The position numbers and the translations under genes were made by a program. Source: Flavobacterium gilvum (lineage in GTDB: Bacteria > Bacteroidota > Bacteroidia > Flavobacteriales > Flavobacteriaceae). From it: a stretch of DNA of 64,000 nt. Each line of letters starts with the position of its first letter. Positions within the stretch are counted from its first letter, which is position 1. The notes below the pieces were generated by a model. It searched no databases and was not told the origin of the DNA. It was given only the letters and a program-made list of their open reading frames with translations. Of the stretch, positions 44,739 through 53,523 are shown piece after piece. The stretch spans positions 1-64,000 of the forward strand of contig NZ_CP017479.1 in NCBI RefSeq assembly GCF_001761465.1, in the 5' to 3' direction.

Positions 44739-45445
44739 CTAATTATTATAAAATTGATAAACACTCGTTTTATCGGCATCAAGATTAACACTATTACCGA
44801 TGGTTAAAAGACAGTTGGAATTATTCTTCAAAGTTCCTGACAAAATGCTGATTCGTTTTTTAACAGGAACATATAATTTTGTTTTATCAAGTTGTATTAG
44901 CAACTTTGTCAAACTTTCTCCTTCAAAGTAAATTTCAGATTCTTTGGCTAGTATGGAAATAGAAGTAATCTTCTTAAAATTAGAATTCAATTGAGCCTTA
45001 TTCAAATTAACACGCAAACTATCGGTTTGAAATTCATTTAACCGAACTACTGAGTTTTCCTTAGCACGGATACTTTTTACATTTTGACAATAAATATCCG
45101 GTACAATAAAAAAATACCCCCCTTTTGTTGACTGCTTTCGTTGAGATGCTCTTTTTTAACCGAATAAACAAAAAGGGTATCATTACGAACCAAGAATGGC
45201 GCAAAGTTGGGAACCGAATTTTTCAAATAGTTTTGGATTATTTTGTTTTGGGGTCCATTTTTCAAAATAAAATTGGCTCCTGTCTCTGCAACCACGACCG
45301 AAAACGGTTGCAACGGCTTTTCTTGAGTCAGGAAACCACCCTTATGCTCAGTACCCCTATAGTATTTTGCTCCTACAAAAAGCAGGGTAATTCCACTAAA
45401 AAGAAAAATTAAAAAAGAAATAAATATATAGTTACTTGTCTTCAT
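44739..45445 (-). pseudogene. Frameshifted envelope protein gene at the end of the GntR-ABC operon
   Basis: Two frames form one gene split by a one-base shift. The first part (45445 to about 45110) has an N-terminal membrane helix (YIFISFLIFLFSGITLLFVG) and ends HLNESSQQKGGIF. The second part (about 45108-44739) continues IVPDIYCQNVKSIRAKE and RVNLNKAQLNS to the stop at 44739. Reading the run of seven T at about 45109-45115 as six restores one frame of about 235 codons. The rebuilt protein resembles GIN-domain (DUF2807-like) adhesin-type proteins in its repeated short strands, but this is weak. The shift could be real decay, phase variation in the homopolymer, or a sequencing error. Confidence 0.75.
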
Positions 45446-45809
45446 GATCATTGTTTTTTATTACTGATAATAATTCGTTTAAATCGGCGCTATTGAGTTT
45501 AAGTAATTTTACTTTAAGTAGAAAATCAGGCAAATCCTGACTGAAAAAATTAGATTTTTCATTCTCCTTTATAAGGTCCAAAGCTTTTTCAGAGATAAAA
45601 AAACCGACGCCTCTTTTGTTGTCAAAAATGCCTGCATCTTGCAAATTGGCATAAGCACGCATGACTGTATTGTGATTCACCTCAAATTCGGCTGCCAAAT
45701 CCCGAACCGATGCCACCCGGTCTCCCTGCTTCAATTCACCTTCTAAAATTTGCCGACAGAGAGCATCTACTATTTGGAGGTAAATCCCTTTTGTTGATTT
45801 AAAATCCAT
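45432..45809 (-). CDS. GntR-family transcriptional regulator, YtrA subfamily
   Basis: 125 aa. A winged helix-turn-helix (about 10-75) has QIVDALCRQILEGELKQGD, VRDLAAEFEVNHNTVMRAYANLQDAG and NKRGVGFF, followed by only about 45 residues, the short tail of YtrA-type regulators. These repress their own ABC-transporter operons. It follows the permease gene after one base and overlaps the next gene. A matching palindrome, GTGTACTA-N6-TAGTACAC, lies at the operon promoter (47470-47491). Confidence 0.92.
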   Translation of the reverse strand: MDFKSTKGIYLQIVDALCRQILEGELKQGDRVASVRDLAAEFEVNHNTVMRAYANLQDAGIFDNKRGVGFFISEKALDLIKENEKSNFFSQDLPDFLLKVKLLKLNSADLNELLSVIKNNDHEDK

Positions 45810-45810
45810 A

Positions 45811-46629
45811 CTATGCCTCTCTTTCTTTTAATTTAAAATAAGCAATAGCTAAAAAGAACATCCAAGAAAATAGCGAAAATAATAAAGCGAACATTTGACT
45901 GCTATCTAAATGTTCTGTAATAACAAAATCTCTTAATATTATACCAAAACCATGATTTTCAGGATAAAAAATATGGGAGAGCAATATCACAAATAAAACT
46001 GAAGTTCCCCATAAAACCACTGAGACAATCACAGTTTTAATTAATGCATAACGCTTAAAATAGGTAGTGCCCGCAAAAAGATAAATACCATAAGACAAAA
46101 ACCCGAAAATCATAAAAAGTATCTTCCAAATATCATCAAGTTCATTTTTATAATTGCTTACCAAAAAGCGAAACTCAAAATAGGGAATTAATGAAAGATC
46201 CAATCCTGATTCGCCTGGAGTCAAAGATGCTTTTGCCAAACGGATAACAATCCAGAATATTCCCAACGCTATAGGTACAAAAAGACCGATTCTAAGCAAA
46301 AACTGAACCATCAATTTTTCAAAACTGGAACCCGGACAAAGTAAATAATTACTGGTCTTGATTTGATTGCTTAAATCAGGAAATGCTGTTCCAACTACAA
46401 CCCCAACTGCCATCATATAAAAAATAAAACACACCATATAATTCCTACTTACACCACCTTCATATTGAATCATACTATTTTTAGCTGAATTAAGAAACCA
46501 ATATGATAATAGATAAGTTATGAATGCTAATCCAATAATAGTCAGAAGGTATTTGGTTTTATTAATTAGCAAATCTTGCTTCAATAAATGGCTAAATCTT
46601 TTTATATTAAAATAGTTATTAAATGACAT
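45811..46629 (-). CDS. ABC transporter membrane protein of a GntR-linked system
   Basis: 272 aa with about six hydrophobic segments (near 28-50, 67-85, 108-130, 178-196, 205-228 and 247-265). No conserved motif names a substrate. Gene order (ATPase, membrane protein, GntR) matches YtrA-type transporters that respond to cell-envelope stress in other bacteria. It overlaps the ATPase gene by 11 bases. Confidence 0.82.
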   Translation of the reverse strand: MSFNNYFNIKRFSHLLKQDLLINKTKYLLTIIGLAFITYLLSYWFLNSAKNSMIQYEGGVSRNYMVCFIFYMMAVGVVVGTAFPDLSNQIKTSNYLLCPGSSFEKLMVQFLLRIGLFVPIALGIFWIVIRLAKASLTPGESGLDLSLIPYFEFRFLVSNYKNELDDIWKILFMIFGFLSYGIYLFAGTTYFKRYALIKTVIVSVVLWGTSVLFVILLSHIFYPENHGFGIILRDFVITEHLDSSQMFALLFSLFSWMFFLAIAYFKLKEREA

Positions 46630-47455
46630 GGCTTTCGGATTTTAGGGTTACTTTATTGATTATGGCATTAAAAAGTAGTTCGATGTCTATTTCGGTTTCT
46701 TCGAGTTCGTCAGCTCCCATTAAGATACGATGTCCACCAAGACATTTCTCCTGATAAATAGGCGTTTCAATACCAGATAAACTATTAACAGTTTTAAATT
46801 GCCATTGCTGACTGATGTCAAAAACCGTTTCATTAAAAACAATTTTTCCTTCATCGAGCACCACAATTTTATCGATTATGGTTTCAATATCTTTTACCTG
46901 ATGAGTCGAAATAAGAACCAATTGTTCTTCTGTGACAGAACTGACTAGAACTTTTCGGAACAAACTTTTAGATGGAATATCCAAACCATTTGTTGGTTCA
47001 TCCAAAATCAACAAACTGCAATTTGTGGATAAAGCGAAGGCGATGAGGAATTTTTTGCGCTGTCCGTGTGAGAGTCCGTTCAGATTACTTTTAAGATTTA
47101 ATTCAAATTCCTTCAGGATTTTATCCATTTTATCATAATCGAATTTTGGGTACAAAGGCGCGGTTGCCTTTATATACAGCCCAATGGTTATGGAGGGAAA
47201 CAAAAACTCTTCGGAAACCATATAAATATCGGCTAGAAAATCTGGCAATCGATCAAATGGTTTAAAGCTGTTGATTCTTAATTCTCCCAATTGTGGTTTT
47301 AGCAGCCCCGAAATTAACTTAAGAAAAGTTGATTTGCCTGCTCCATTTTTACCAAGCAATCCTACAATACTGCCGTTTTCCTGCTGAAAGGACAAATCAG
47401 TAAACAAAGCGTCTTGCTTTCGGTACTGAAAATTTAAGTGTTGGATGTTAATCAT
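46619..47455 (-). CDS. ABC transporter ATP-binding protein
   Basis: 278 aa from the ATG at 47455. A longer frame begins at 47521 but adds a hydrophobic segment foreign to ATPases and would run through the operator. Motifs are Walker A GKNGAGKST, the signature LSHGQRKK, Walker B LLILDEPTNGLD, and the switch histidine in STHQ. It energises the membrane protein encoded next to it. Confidence 0.94.
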   Translation of the reverse strand: MINIQHLNFQYRKQDALFTDLSFQQENGSIVGLLGKNGAGKSTFLKLISGLLKPQLGELRINSFKPFDRLPDFLADIYMVSEEFLFPSITIGLYIKATAPLYPKFDYDKMDKILKEFELNLKSNLNGLSHGQRKKFLIAFALSTNCSLLILDEPTNGLDIPSKSLFRKVLVSSVTEEQLVLISTHQVKDIETIIDKIVVLDEGKIVFNETVFDISQQWQFKTVNSLSGIETPIYQEKCLGGHRILMGADELEETEIDIELLFNAIINKVTLKSESHVI

Positions 47456-47460
47456 AGTAT

Positions 47461-47494
47461 GGTTTTTTAGTGTACTAGTTAAGTAGTACACAAA
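47461..47494 (-). promoter_or_regulatory. Promoter and GntR operator of the ABC operon
   Basis: On the minus strand TTTG (47494-47491) is followed after 21 bases by TAAAAAAC (47469-47462). The spacer is almost exactly the palindrome GTGTACTA-N6-TAGTACAC (47470-47491), with perfect 8-bp arms. A bound repressor would block polymerase. The start codon is only 6-7 bases after the predicted transcription start. Confidence 0.65.
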
Positions 47495-47614
47495 TAAAGC
47501 AAATAATAATGTAATAAACAATCATTTTTAGAAAAATTATTTTACAACTATCTAAAAGCCTGAATTTGATTGCGAGTTTTTTGTTTTTTTTAACCTCTCA
47601 ACAATCCCCAAACT

Positions 47615-47724
47615 TCTCATACTGATGGAGGAAGCATCTCCTCAAGTAGCTCCGCAATCTAAGTAAAAAAATGAATTACGTTGTCGAATTGTATTGTTGA
47701 GATTCCTCCTCCGTCGGAATGACA
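47615..47724. repeat. Degenerate dispersed palindrome, GAGATTCCTC ... TCGGAATGACA type
   Basis: The left arm contains CTGATGGAGGAAGCATCTC and the right arm GAGATTCCTCCTCCGTCGGAATGACA split around 47698-47724. The right arm matches the inner palindrome of compound repeat B (GAGATTCCTCGTACCTCGG...). Confidence 0.65.
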
Positions 47725-47809
47725 ATATTAGGCTCAGGCATTGAGCGACATGACTACTTGAGTGCTTTTATATTCCTTTTTTTGAAAAAACGAATCCCAT
47801 TAAACGCAA

Positions 47810-47841
47810 AAAAGCCGCTTCAACTAAATGAAACGGCTTTT
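47810..47841 (-). terminator. folD terminator
   Basis: Stem AAAAGCCG (47810-47817) and CGGCTTTT (47834-47841); read on the minus strand it ends in a T-run. Confidence 0.8.
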
Positions 47842-47858
47842 GTATAATAATGTAAATT

Positions 47859-48740
47859 CTATTTTCTGCTTCGAATCTCTCTTGCTAAAAGTGTATTTTT
47901 TAATAACATGGCAATAGTCATTGGCCCTACTCCACCCGGAACCGGGGTGATGAAAGAAGATTTCTTGCTTACGCCGTCAAAATCAACATCACCAGTAATT
48001 ACATATCCTTTTGGATGCGAAGCGTCTTGTACTCTAGTAATTCCTACGTCGATTATAACCACACCATCTTTTACCATATCAGCTTTAAGATAATTGGGAA
48101 CACCAAGTGCTGTAATAATGATATCAGCATTTTTGGTGTATTCTTCAATGTTTTTGGTTCTGCTGTGAGTCAATGTCACAGTAGAATCTCCTGGATATCC
48201 TTTGCGGCTCATCAAGATACTCATCGGTCTCCCCACAATGTGGCTACGCCCGATAACTACTGTATGTTTTCCGGCAGTTTCTACTTTGTATCGCTCCAAT
48301 AATTCCATTATTCCGAATGGTGTTGCCGGTAAAAAGGTTTCCATATCCAAAGCCATTTTTCCAAAATTGGCCGGATGAAAACCATCTACATCTTTTTCAG
48401 GATCAATCGCCATTAATATTTTTTGCTCGTCGATATGTTTTGGCAAAGGCAACTGAACGATATAACCATCCAGATTATCATCCTCGTTCAACTCTTTAAT
48501 CTTGGCAAGCAATTCCTCTTCGGTAATTTCGGCAGGTAAACTAACTAATGTAGATTCGAAGCCAATTTGTTCGCAAGAACGAACCTTACTTCCTACATAA
48601 GTTAAACTTGCTCCATCAGTTCCAACAATTACGGCAGCCAAATGAGGAACTTTTTCCCCGTTTTCTTTCATTGTTTTTACTTTGGCAGCAATTTCATTTT
48701 TAATATCTTCCGATGTTTTTTTTCCGTCGAGTAGTTGCAT
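47859..48740 (-). CDS. folD: Bifunctional methylenetetrahydrofolate dehydrogenase/cyclohydrolase
   Basis: 293 aa. Motifs are [13 protein letters not shown] with the catalytic lysine, [24 protein letters not shown] for NADP binding and [13 protein letters not shown] near the C-terminus. It interconverts 5,10-methylene- and 10-formyl-tetrahydrofolate, supplying one-carbon units. It is downstream of ffh on the same strand with a hairpin between them. Confidence 0.97.
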   Translation of the reverse strand: MQLLDGKKTSEDIKNEIAAKVKTMKENGEKVPHLAAVIVGTDGASLTYVGSKVRSCEQIGFESTLVSLPAEITEEELLAKIKELNEDDNLDGYIVQLPLPKHIDEQKILMAIDPEKDVDGFHPANFGKMALDMETFLPATPFGIMELLERYKVETAGKHTVVIGRSHIVGRPMSILMSRKGYPGDSTVTLTHSRTKNIEEYTKNADIIITALGVPNYLKADMVKDGVVIIDVGITRVQDASHPKGYVITGDVDFDGVSKKSSFITPVPGGVGPMTIAMLLKNTLLAREIRSRK

Positions 48741-48813
48741 TGTTTTTTTGTCTAAAGTTTAAAGTTCAAAGTTTCACGGTAATAATGAAACTCAATTTGT
48801 TATTATTAAAAAA

Positions 48814-48850
48814 GTTTCAAATTTCAGGCTTACAACCTGAAACTTGAAAC
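48814..48850. repeat. GTTTCA-type hairpin between folD and ffh
   Basis: Arms GTTTCAAATTTCAGG (48814-48828) and CCTGAAACTTGAAAC (48836-48850) pair at 14 of 15 positions with a 7-base loop. It is related to the hairpin at 12511-12559 and to other GTTTCAAG-type filler. Confidence 0.75.
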
Positions 48851-48858
48851 TATCATTA

Positions 48859-50211
48859 TTATCTTGGCATTCCGCCTGGCATTCCTTTCATTCCGCCCAT
48901 CATTTTCATCAGGTTTTTTCCTCCTGGGCCCTGCATCATCTTCATCATCTTGCTCATTTGGTCAAACTGCTTCATCAATTGATTCACTTGTTCGATTTTG
49001 GTCCCGGAACCTTTGGCAATCCTAGCCTTCCTTTTTACATCGATTATTGCCGGCTTACTTCTTTCGATAGGCGTCATCGAATGGATAATTGCTTCAATAT
49101 GTTTGAAAGCGTCGTCTTCAATTTCGATATCTTTCATGGCTTTGGAAGCACCTGGTATCATTCCTACCAAGTCTTTCATATTACCCATTTTCTTCACTTG
49201 CTGAATCTGCGATAGGAAATCATCAAAACCAAATTCATTTTTTGCAATTTTCTTCTGAATTTTTCTGGCTTCCTCTTCATCATATTGCTCCTGAGCTCTT
49301 TCTACCAAGGACACAACGTCTCCCATACCAAGGATACGCTCAGCCATACGATTTGGGTAGAAAACATCAATCGCATCCATTTTCTCACCAGTACCTACAA
49401 ACTTAATTGGTTTGTTCACCACAGATTTGATAGAAATTGCAGCTCCTCCACGAGTATCACCATCTAATTTGGTCAAAATAACCCCGTCAAAATTCAAGAT
49501 ATCGTTAAATGCTTTAGCTGTATTCACTGCGTCCTGACCAGTCATGGAATCCACAACAAAAAGAGTTTCTTGTGGTTGGATTGCTTGGTGCACTTTGGCA
49601 ATTTCGTCCATCATTTCCTTATCGACAGCCAAACGACCGGCCGTATCGACAATCACAACATTAAATCCGTTGGCTTTTGCGTGTTTGATTGCATTTTGAG
49701 CAATTTCAACTGGATTTTTATTTTCTGGCTCAGAGTAAACCTCAACTCCTATTGAATCCCCAACGACATACAATTGCTGAATCGCCGCCGGACGATAAAT
49801 ATCACAGGCAACCAAAAGTGGTTTTTTATTCTTTTTTGTTTGAAGATAATTAGCCAGTTTACCAGAGAAAGTAGTTTTCCCAGATCCTTGTAATCCCGAC
49901 ATCAATATAATTGAAGGATTTCCAGAAAGATTGACTCCCGCAACATCTCCACCCATCAATTCTGTAAGCTCATCTTTGACTAACTTTACCAATAATTGTC
50001 CCGGCTGCAACGTTGTCAATACATCCTGACCTATTGCTTTGTCCTTTACTTTGGTAGTAAAATCTTTGGCAATTTTAAAATTGACATCGGCATCGAGTAA
50101 GGCACGACGCACTTCTTTCAAAGTTTCGGCTACGTTTACTTCGGTGATTTTTCCGTGCCCCTTTAATATATGAAAGGCTTTGTCCAGTTTATCGCTTAAA
50201 TTATCAAACAT
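48859..50211 (-). CDS. ffh: Signal recognition particle protein Ffh
   Basis: 450 aa. Domains are N (about 1-85), G with SGLQGSGKTTFSGKLA, DTAGRL and TKLDGDTRGG, and the methionine-rich M domain (about 300-450) with SKMMKMMQ and GGMKGMPGGM at the end. It binds signal sequences and 4.5S RNA and targets ribosomes to FtsY and SecYEG. The SRP RNA gene is not visible here. Confidence 0.98.
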   Translation of the reverse strand: MFDNLSDKLDKAFHILKGHGKITEVNVAETLKEVRRALLDADVNFKIAKDFTTKVKDKAIGQDVLTTLQPGQLLVKLVKDELTELMGGDVAGVNLSGNPSIILMSGLQGSGKTTFSGKLANYLQTKKNKKPLLVACDIYRPAAIQQLYVVGDSIGVEVYSEPENKNPVEIAQNAIKHAKANGFNVVIVDTAGRLAVDKEMMDEIAKVHQAIQPQETLFVVDSMTGQDAVNTAKAFNDILNFDGVILTKLDGDTRGGAAISIKSVVNKPIKFVGTGEKMDAIDVFYPNRMAERILGMGDVVSLVERAQEQYDEEEARKIQKKIAKNEFGFDDFLSQIQQVKKMGNMKDLVGMIPGASKAMKDIEIEDDAFKHIEAIIHSMTPIERSKPAIIDVKRKARIAKGSGTKIEQVNQLMKQFDQMSKMMKMMQGPGGKNLMKMMGGMKGMPGGMPR

Positions 50212-50237
50212 AATTGTGTTTTTCTTTAATTAAGGCG

Positions 50238-50245
50238 CAAATTTA
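50238..50245 (-). promoter_or_regulatory. Putative ffh -7 box (TAAATTTG)
   Basis: TAAATTTGC on the minus strand, 26 bases before the ffh ATG. No clear -33 box. Confidence 0.45.
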
Positions 50246-50690
50246 AGGATTTGATATTGAAGTTTAAAAAGTATTAGAAACAAAAAATCATTTGTTTCAA
50301 AATAAAATTCAAAACAACAAAAAAAAGCTAGATATATCAATCAATTTTCCTAAAAAACAAAAATCAATAGAAGTAAAAAAATGAATTTATCAAATCGTTT
50401 GGTAATGCATAAGTAAATATGAGCATATATCTTTTTAGATACCCTACTTACAATATTCTGCACCCTGTTTCGAGTCATTTCTTTTTCCACTTTAGCAAGA
50501 TTTACACTTTTAGCATCAATTCTATTCAAACGTTTTCGTTTATGTTATTGTTTGCAATAATAAGATTTTTAAATATTCATCAAAATGTTAAAATAATAAT
50601 TATTATTTAATTTAAAATCAAAATAAAAGCACTAAAATACATATTAAGCAAAAAATCAATTATTTTTTTATCAAATTAATAATAAAATAT

Positions 50691-50721
50691 TTTGCGCTTC
50701 CAAAAATAGATCGTACATTTA
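50691..50721 (+). promoter_or_regulatory. Complete Bacteroidota-type promoter (TTTG-N19-TACATTTA)
   Basis: TTTG (50691-50694) and TACATTTA (50714-50721) are separated by exactly 19 bases, the expected spacing. It is 57 bases before the small secreted protein gene. Confidence 0.7.
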
Positions 50722-50778
50722 CTCTATCAAAAAACAAAATAATTTTCTAAAAAAAAACAATATAAAAAACACAAAATC

Positions 50779-51291
50779 ATGAAAACAGTTATCACCTTCG
50801 TTCTATGCTTAAGTTTATTTTCCGTGACCTATTCACAAGAAAAAAAAGCTATCAAATTACCCGAAGTACTAATTTCACAAAACAAAAAATACATTCCGGA
50901 CAACAATCCTGATGCTGTTGTCAGAAATACTCAAAACGAGTTCGTTTTATACAAAGTAGATGATGAATGCAAAAACTTTAGCGAATATTTAGTTACTTTA
51001 GAAAATAAAAAAGGTTCTTTACAGGCAACATTCGATGAAAAAGGAGTATTAATGTATGTTTCCGAAAAATACACTAATGTAGAATTACCTAGAGAAGTCA
51101 TAAATTCTGTTTACATGTCTTATCCAGATTGGACAATAACAAAAAGTAAATTTGAATATTCTCAACAAAAAGGAGAAATATTAAAAAAATCTTATCATCT
51201 AAAACTTAAAAAAAACAACAAAACTCAAATTGTAATTATTAATTCAACAGGTGAAATTATCAAAAACACCAAAGATTTGGCAATGAATTAA
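50779..51291 (+). CDS. Small secreted protein, PepSY-like
   Basis: 170 aa. Signal peptide MKTVITFVLCLSLFSVTYSQ. The mature part has a pattern of short strands and a helix, with GSLQATFDEKGVLMYVSEKYTN and QIVIINSTGEIIK, resembling PepSY-like or BLIP-like folds that occur in tandem. The match is by pattern only. It is monocistronic, behind a good promoter and ahead of a strong terminator. Confidence 0.72.
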   Translation: MKTVITFVLCLSLFSVTYSQEKKAIKLPEVLISQNKKYIPDNNPDAVVRNTQNEFVLYKVDDECKNFSEYLVTLENKKGSLQATFDEKGVLMYVSEKYTNVELPREVINSVYMSYPDWTITKSKFEYSQQKGEILKKSYHLKLKKNNKTQIVIINSTGEIIKNTKDLAMN

Positions 51292-51312
51292 AATTGCTCA
51301 ATTCTTAAAATC

Positions 51313-51355
51313 AAAATCCGCATTAGACTTCTCAACAAAGTCTAATGCGGATTTT
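51313..51355. terminator. Bidirectional terminator between the small secreted protein gene and argS
   Basis: Perfect 18-bp arms AAAATCCGCATTAGACTT (51313-51330) and complement (51338-51355) with a 7-base loop; A- and T-rich ends allow termination on both strands. Confidence 0.9.
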
Positions 51356-51383
51356 AAATTAAAAATATTTTTTCTTAGAAAAA

Positions 51384-53162
51384 TTACATTCGCTCCGGGA
51401 CATTAATTCCTAATAAACTAAAGGAATCTGCAATAACATCTGCTACTTTTTTGGACAATTGCACTCTGAACGTTTTTTTGCCTAAATCAGTTTCTCCCAA
51501 TATAGAAACGGCTTGGTAAAACGAGTTGTACTCACGCACCAAATCATAAGTATAATTAGCAATCAAAGCTGGGCTGTGATTATTGGCCGCATTTTGAATT
51601 ACTTCTGGAAATAATTCAAGTTGTTTTATCAATTCTTTCTCCTTTTCGTGTATCTCGACTACGCTCGATACAGCATTAAGATCAAAATCAGCTTTGCGTA
51701 AAATCGACTGAATTCTGGCATAAGTATATTGAATAAAAGGTCCAGTATTTCCAGCAAAATCGACAGATTCCTCTGGATTGAAAAGGATTCGCTTTTTTGG
51801 ATCTACTTTCAAAATATAATATTTTAGCGCCCCAAGGCCAATCGTATTGTATAATCTAGCTTTTTCGACATCAGAATACCCATCCAATTTCCCTAAATCT
51901 TCAGAAATTTGTTGGGCTGTACTAGTCATTTCACTCATTAAATCATCAGCATCAACAACAGTTCCTTCTCTGGATTTCATTTTTCCGGAAGGTAAATCAA
52001 CCATTCCGTAGGATAGGTGAAAAAGATTGGAAGCCCAGTCAAATCCTATTTTTTTAAGTATCAAAAACAATACTTTAAAGTGATAATCCTGCTCGTTTCC
52101 TACAGTATAAACCATTCCGCCTACATCCTGCATATCTTTTACACGTTGAATTGCAGTTCCAATATCCTGTGTCATATAAACTGCTGTACCGTCTGAACGC
52201 AAGACGATTTTACGATCCAAACCTTCATCTGTCAAATCAATCCAAACTGAACCGTCTGGATCTTTTTCAAAAATCCCTTTGTCTAATCCAACCTGAACAA
52301 CATCTTTTCCTAATAAGTAGGTATTGCTTTCGTAATAATAGCTATCAAAATCAACTCCAAGATTTTTATAAGTAGTTCCAAAACCATCATAAACCCATTG
52401 GTTCATCATTTTCCAAAGTTCAATAACTTCCGGTTTTCCACTTTCCCAATCCAAAAGCATTTGCTGCGCTTCGAGAATAATTGGAGCCTGTTTTTTGGCC
52501 TCTTCCTCAGTTTTTCCCGCATTCATCAAATCGGTAATTTCAGCTTTATAGGCTTTATCAAAAGCTACATAATAGTTACCCACCAATTTATCACCTTTCA
52601 AACCGGTAGATTCTGGAGTTTCGCCGTTACCAAATTTTTGCCAAGCCAACATCGACTTACAAATATGTATTCCTCTATCGTTGATAATTTGCGTTTTATA
52701 CACTTTTTTACCCGAAGCCTTAAGAATTTCGGCTACTGAATAACCTAATAAGTTATTTCGAACGTGACCTAAGTGCAGGGGTTTATTCGTGTTTGGTGAA
52801 GAATATTCTACCATCACTGCCTTGTCATTTGCCGAAGGCGTTACAAATCCAAATTTTTCAATAGTTCTGATTTCGTTGAAGAAATTCAGATAATATTGGT
52901 CGGCAATTACAATATTCAAAAATCCCGAAACCACATTGAAACGCGCTACTTCGGAAACATTTTCAACCAAATAATTTCCAATTTTGTTTCCCAATTCTAC
53001 AGGATTACTTTTTATCACTTTCAACAATGGAAAAATAACCATGGTAATATCGCCTTCAAACTCTTTCCGTGTAGCTTGAAACTCAATTTTATCAATTGTT
53101 ACATCAAACAACGTCTGAATTGCTTTTTCTATAGATGGGGTAAGAATATTGGATAATGACAT
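51384..53162 (-). CDS. argS: Arginyl-tRNA synthetase
   Basis: 592 aa from the ATG at 53162; a longer in-frame start at 53210 lies upstream of the promoter box and is unlikely. HLGHVRNNLLG is the HIGH motif and GKMKSREGT the KMSKS-like motif; an N-terminal additional domain (about 1-110) and a C-terminal anticodon-binding domain with DLVREYNSFYQ are typical. It charges tRNA-Arg with arginine. Confidence 0.97.
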   Translation of the reverse strand: MSLSNILTPSIEKAIQTLFDVTIDKIEFQATRKEFEGDITMVIFPLLKVIKSNPVELGNKIGNYLVENVSEVARFNVVSGFLNIVIADQYYLNFFNEIRTIEKFGFVTPSANDKAVMVEYSSPNTNKPLHLGHVRNNLLGYSVAEILKASGKKVYKTQIINDRGIHICKSMLAWQKFGNGETPESTGLKGDKLVGNYYVAFDKAYKAEITDLMNAGKTEEEAKKQAPIILEAQQMLLDWESGKPEVIELWKMMNQWVYDGFGTTYKNLGVDFDSYYYESNTYLLGKDVVQVGLDKGIFEKDPDGSVWIDLTDEGLDRKIVLRSDGTAVYMTQDIGTAIQRVKDMQDVGGMVYTVGNEQDYHFKVLFLILKKIGFDWASNLFHLSYGMVDLPSGKMKSREGTVVDADDLMSEMTSTAQQISEDLGKLDGYSDVEKARLYNTIGLGALKYYILKVDPKKRILFNPEESVDFAGNTGPFIQYTYARIQSILRKADFDLNAVSSVVEIHEKEKELIKQLELFPEVIQNAANNHSPALIANYTYDLVREYNSFYQAVSILGETDLGKKTFRVQLSKKVADVIADSFSLLGINVPERM

Positions 53163-53523
53163 GAATACTTGTTTTTTTTTAAGTGTGCAAATATACGGCT
53201 TATTCACCAAATATCGAAAGTGAAAATTACTTTCTATTCATAATCGTTCGATCCATTTTTACTTAAAAAAAACATCCATGCCTTCCTCAAATAACGCTAA
53301 AAACTCTTCTAAAACATTTTTTTCTAAAAAAAATTACACAAGACAACCCTTTTAAAACCAAAGATTAACAACAAAATCAACAATTGATAATTACTTTTTT
53401 TCACAAAAAGTGTTACAAATAAAAGATAAAACAGTCTTACATGCAGTCATCACCCGAGGCGTAGCCGAACTGTTTGGAGCGTAGCGGAAAAAATCAAAAT
53501 AATCAATCAAAAAAAAACTAAAC
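53163..53523. other. 361-bp intergenic region upstream of argS and the receptor gene
   Basis: It contains the argS promoter box (53188-53195) and a short repeat-like fragment with GGCGTAGCC and GGAGCGTAGCGG (53452-53488) close to the receptor start. No gene seen. Confidence 0.6.
53188..53195 (-). promoter_or_regulatory. Putative argS -7 box (TATATTTG)
   Basis: TATATTTGC on the minus strand, 25 bases before the chosen argS start; this supports the 53162 start. Confidence 0.5.

Larger units (their letters stand above)
47456..47858. other. 403-bp region between folD and the ABC operon
   Basis: From right to left it holds the folD terminator (47810-47841), a degenerate dispersed palindrome (about 47615-47724) and the GntR operator with promoter (47461-47494). 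No gene. Confidence 0.7.
50212..50778. other. 567-bp AT-rich intergenic region
   Basis: It contains the ffh promoter box (50238-50245) and a full promoter for the following gene (50691-50721). A 63-codon frame at 50419-50610 has poor coding character. Otherwise I see nothing. Confidence 0.6.

Noticed and set aside
45105..45118. T TTT TTA in the frameshifted gene as a programmed -1 slippery site
   Set aside because: The heptamer is in the right register, but a -1 shift does not lead into the downstream frame; the gene needs the loss of one base (a +1 shift).
47024..47032. Perfect DnaA box TGTGGATAA
   Set aside because: It is a single site inside the ABC ATPase gene with no cluster or AT-rich unwinding region; expected by chance in a window of this size.
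40167..47455. A specialised secretion or defence island from the barrel, thioredoxin and ABC-GntR genes
   Set aside because: All parts belong to common Bacteroidota families, and the 512-bp gap with its own repeats separates the two operons; nothing ties them into one system.
50419..50610. 63-codon open frame upstream of the small secreted protein gene
   Set aside because: AT-rich intergenic sequence gives a phenylalanine- and isoleucine-rich product with no family resemblance, and the real promoter for the next gene follows it.
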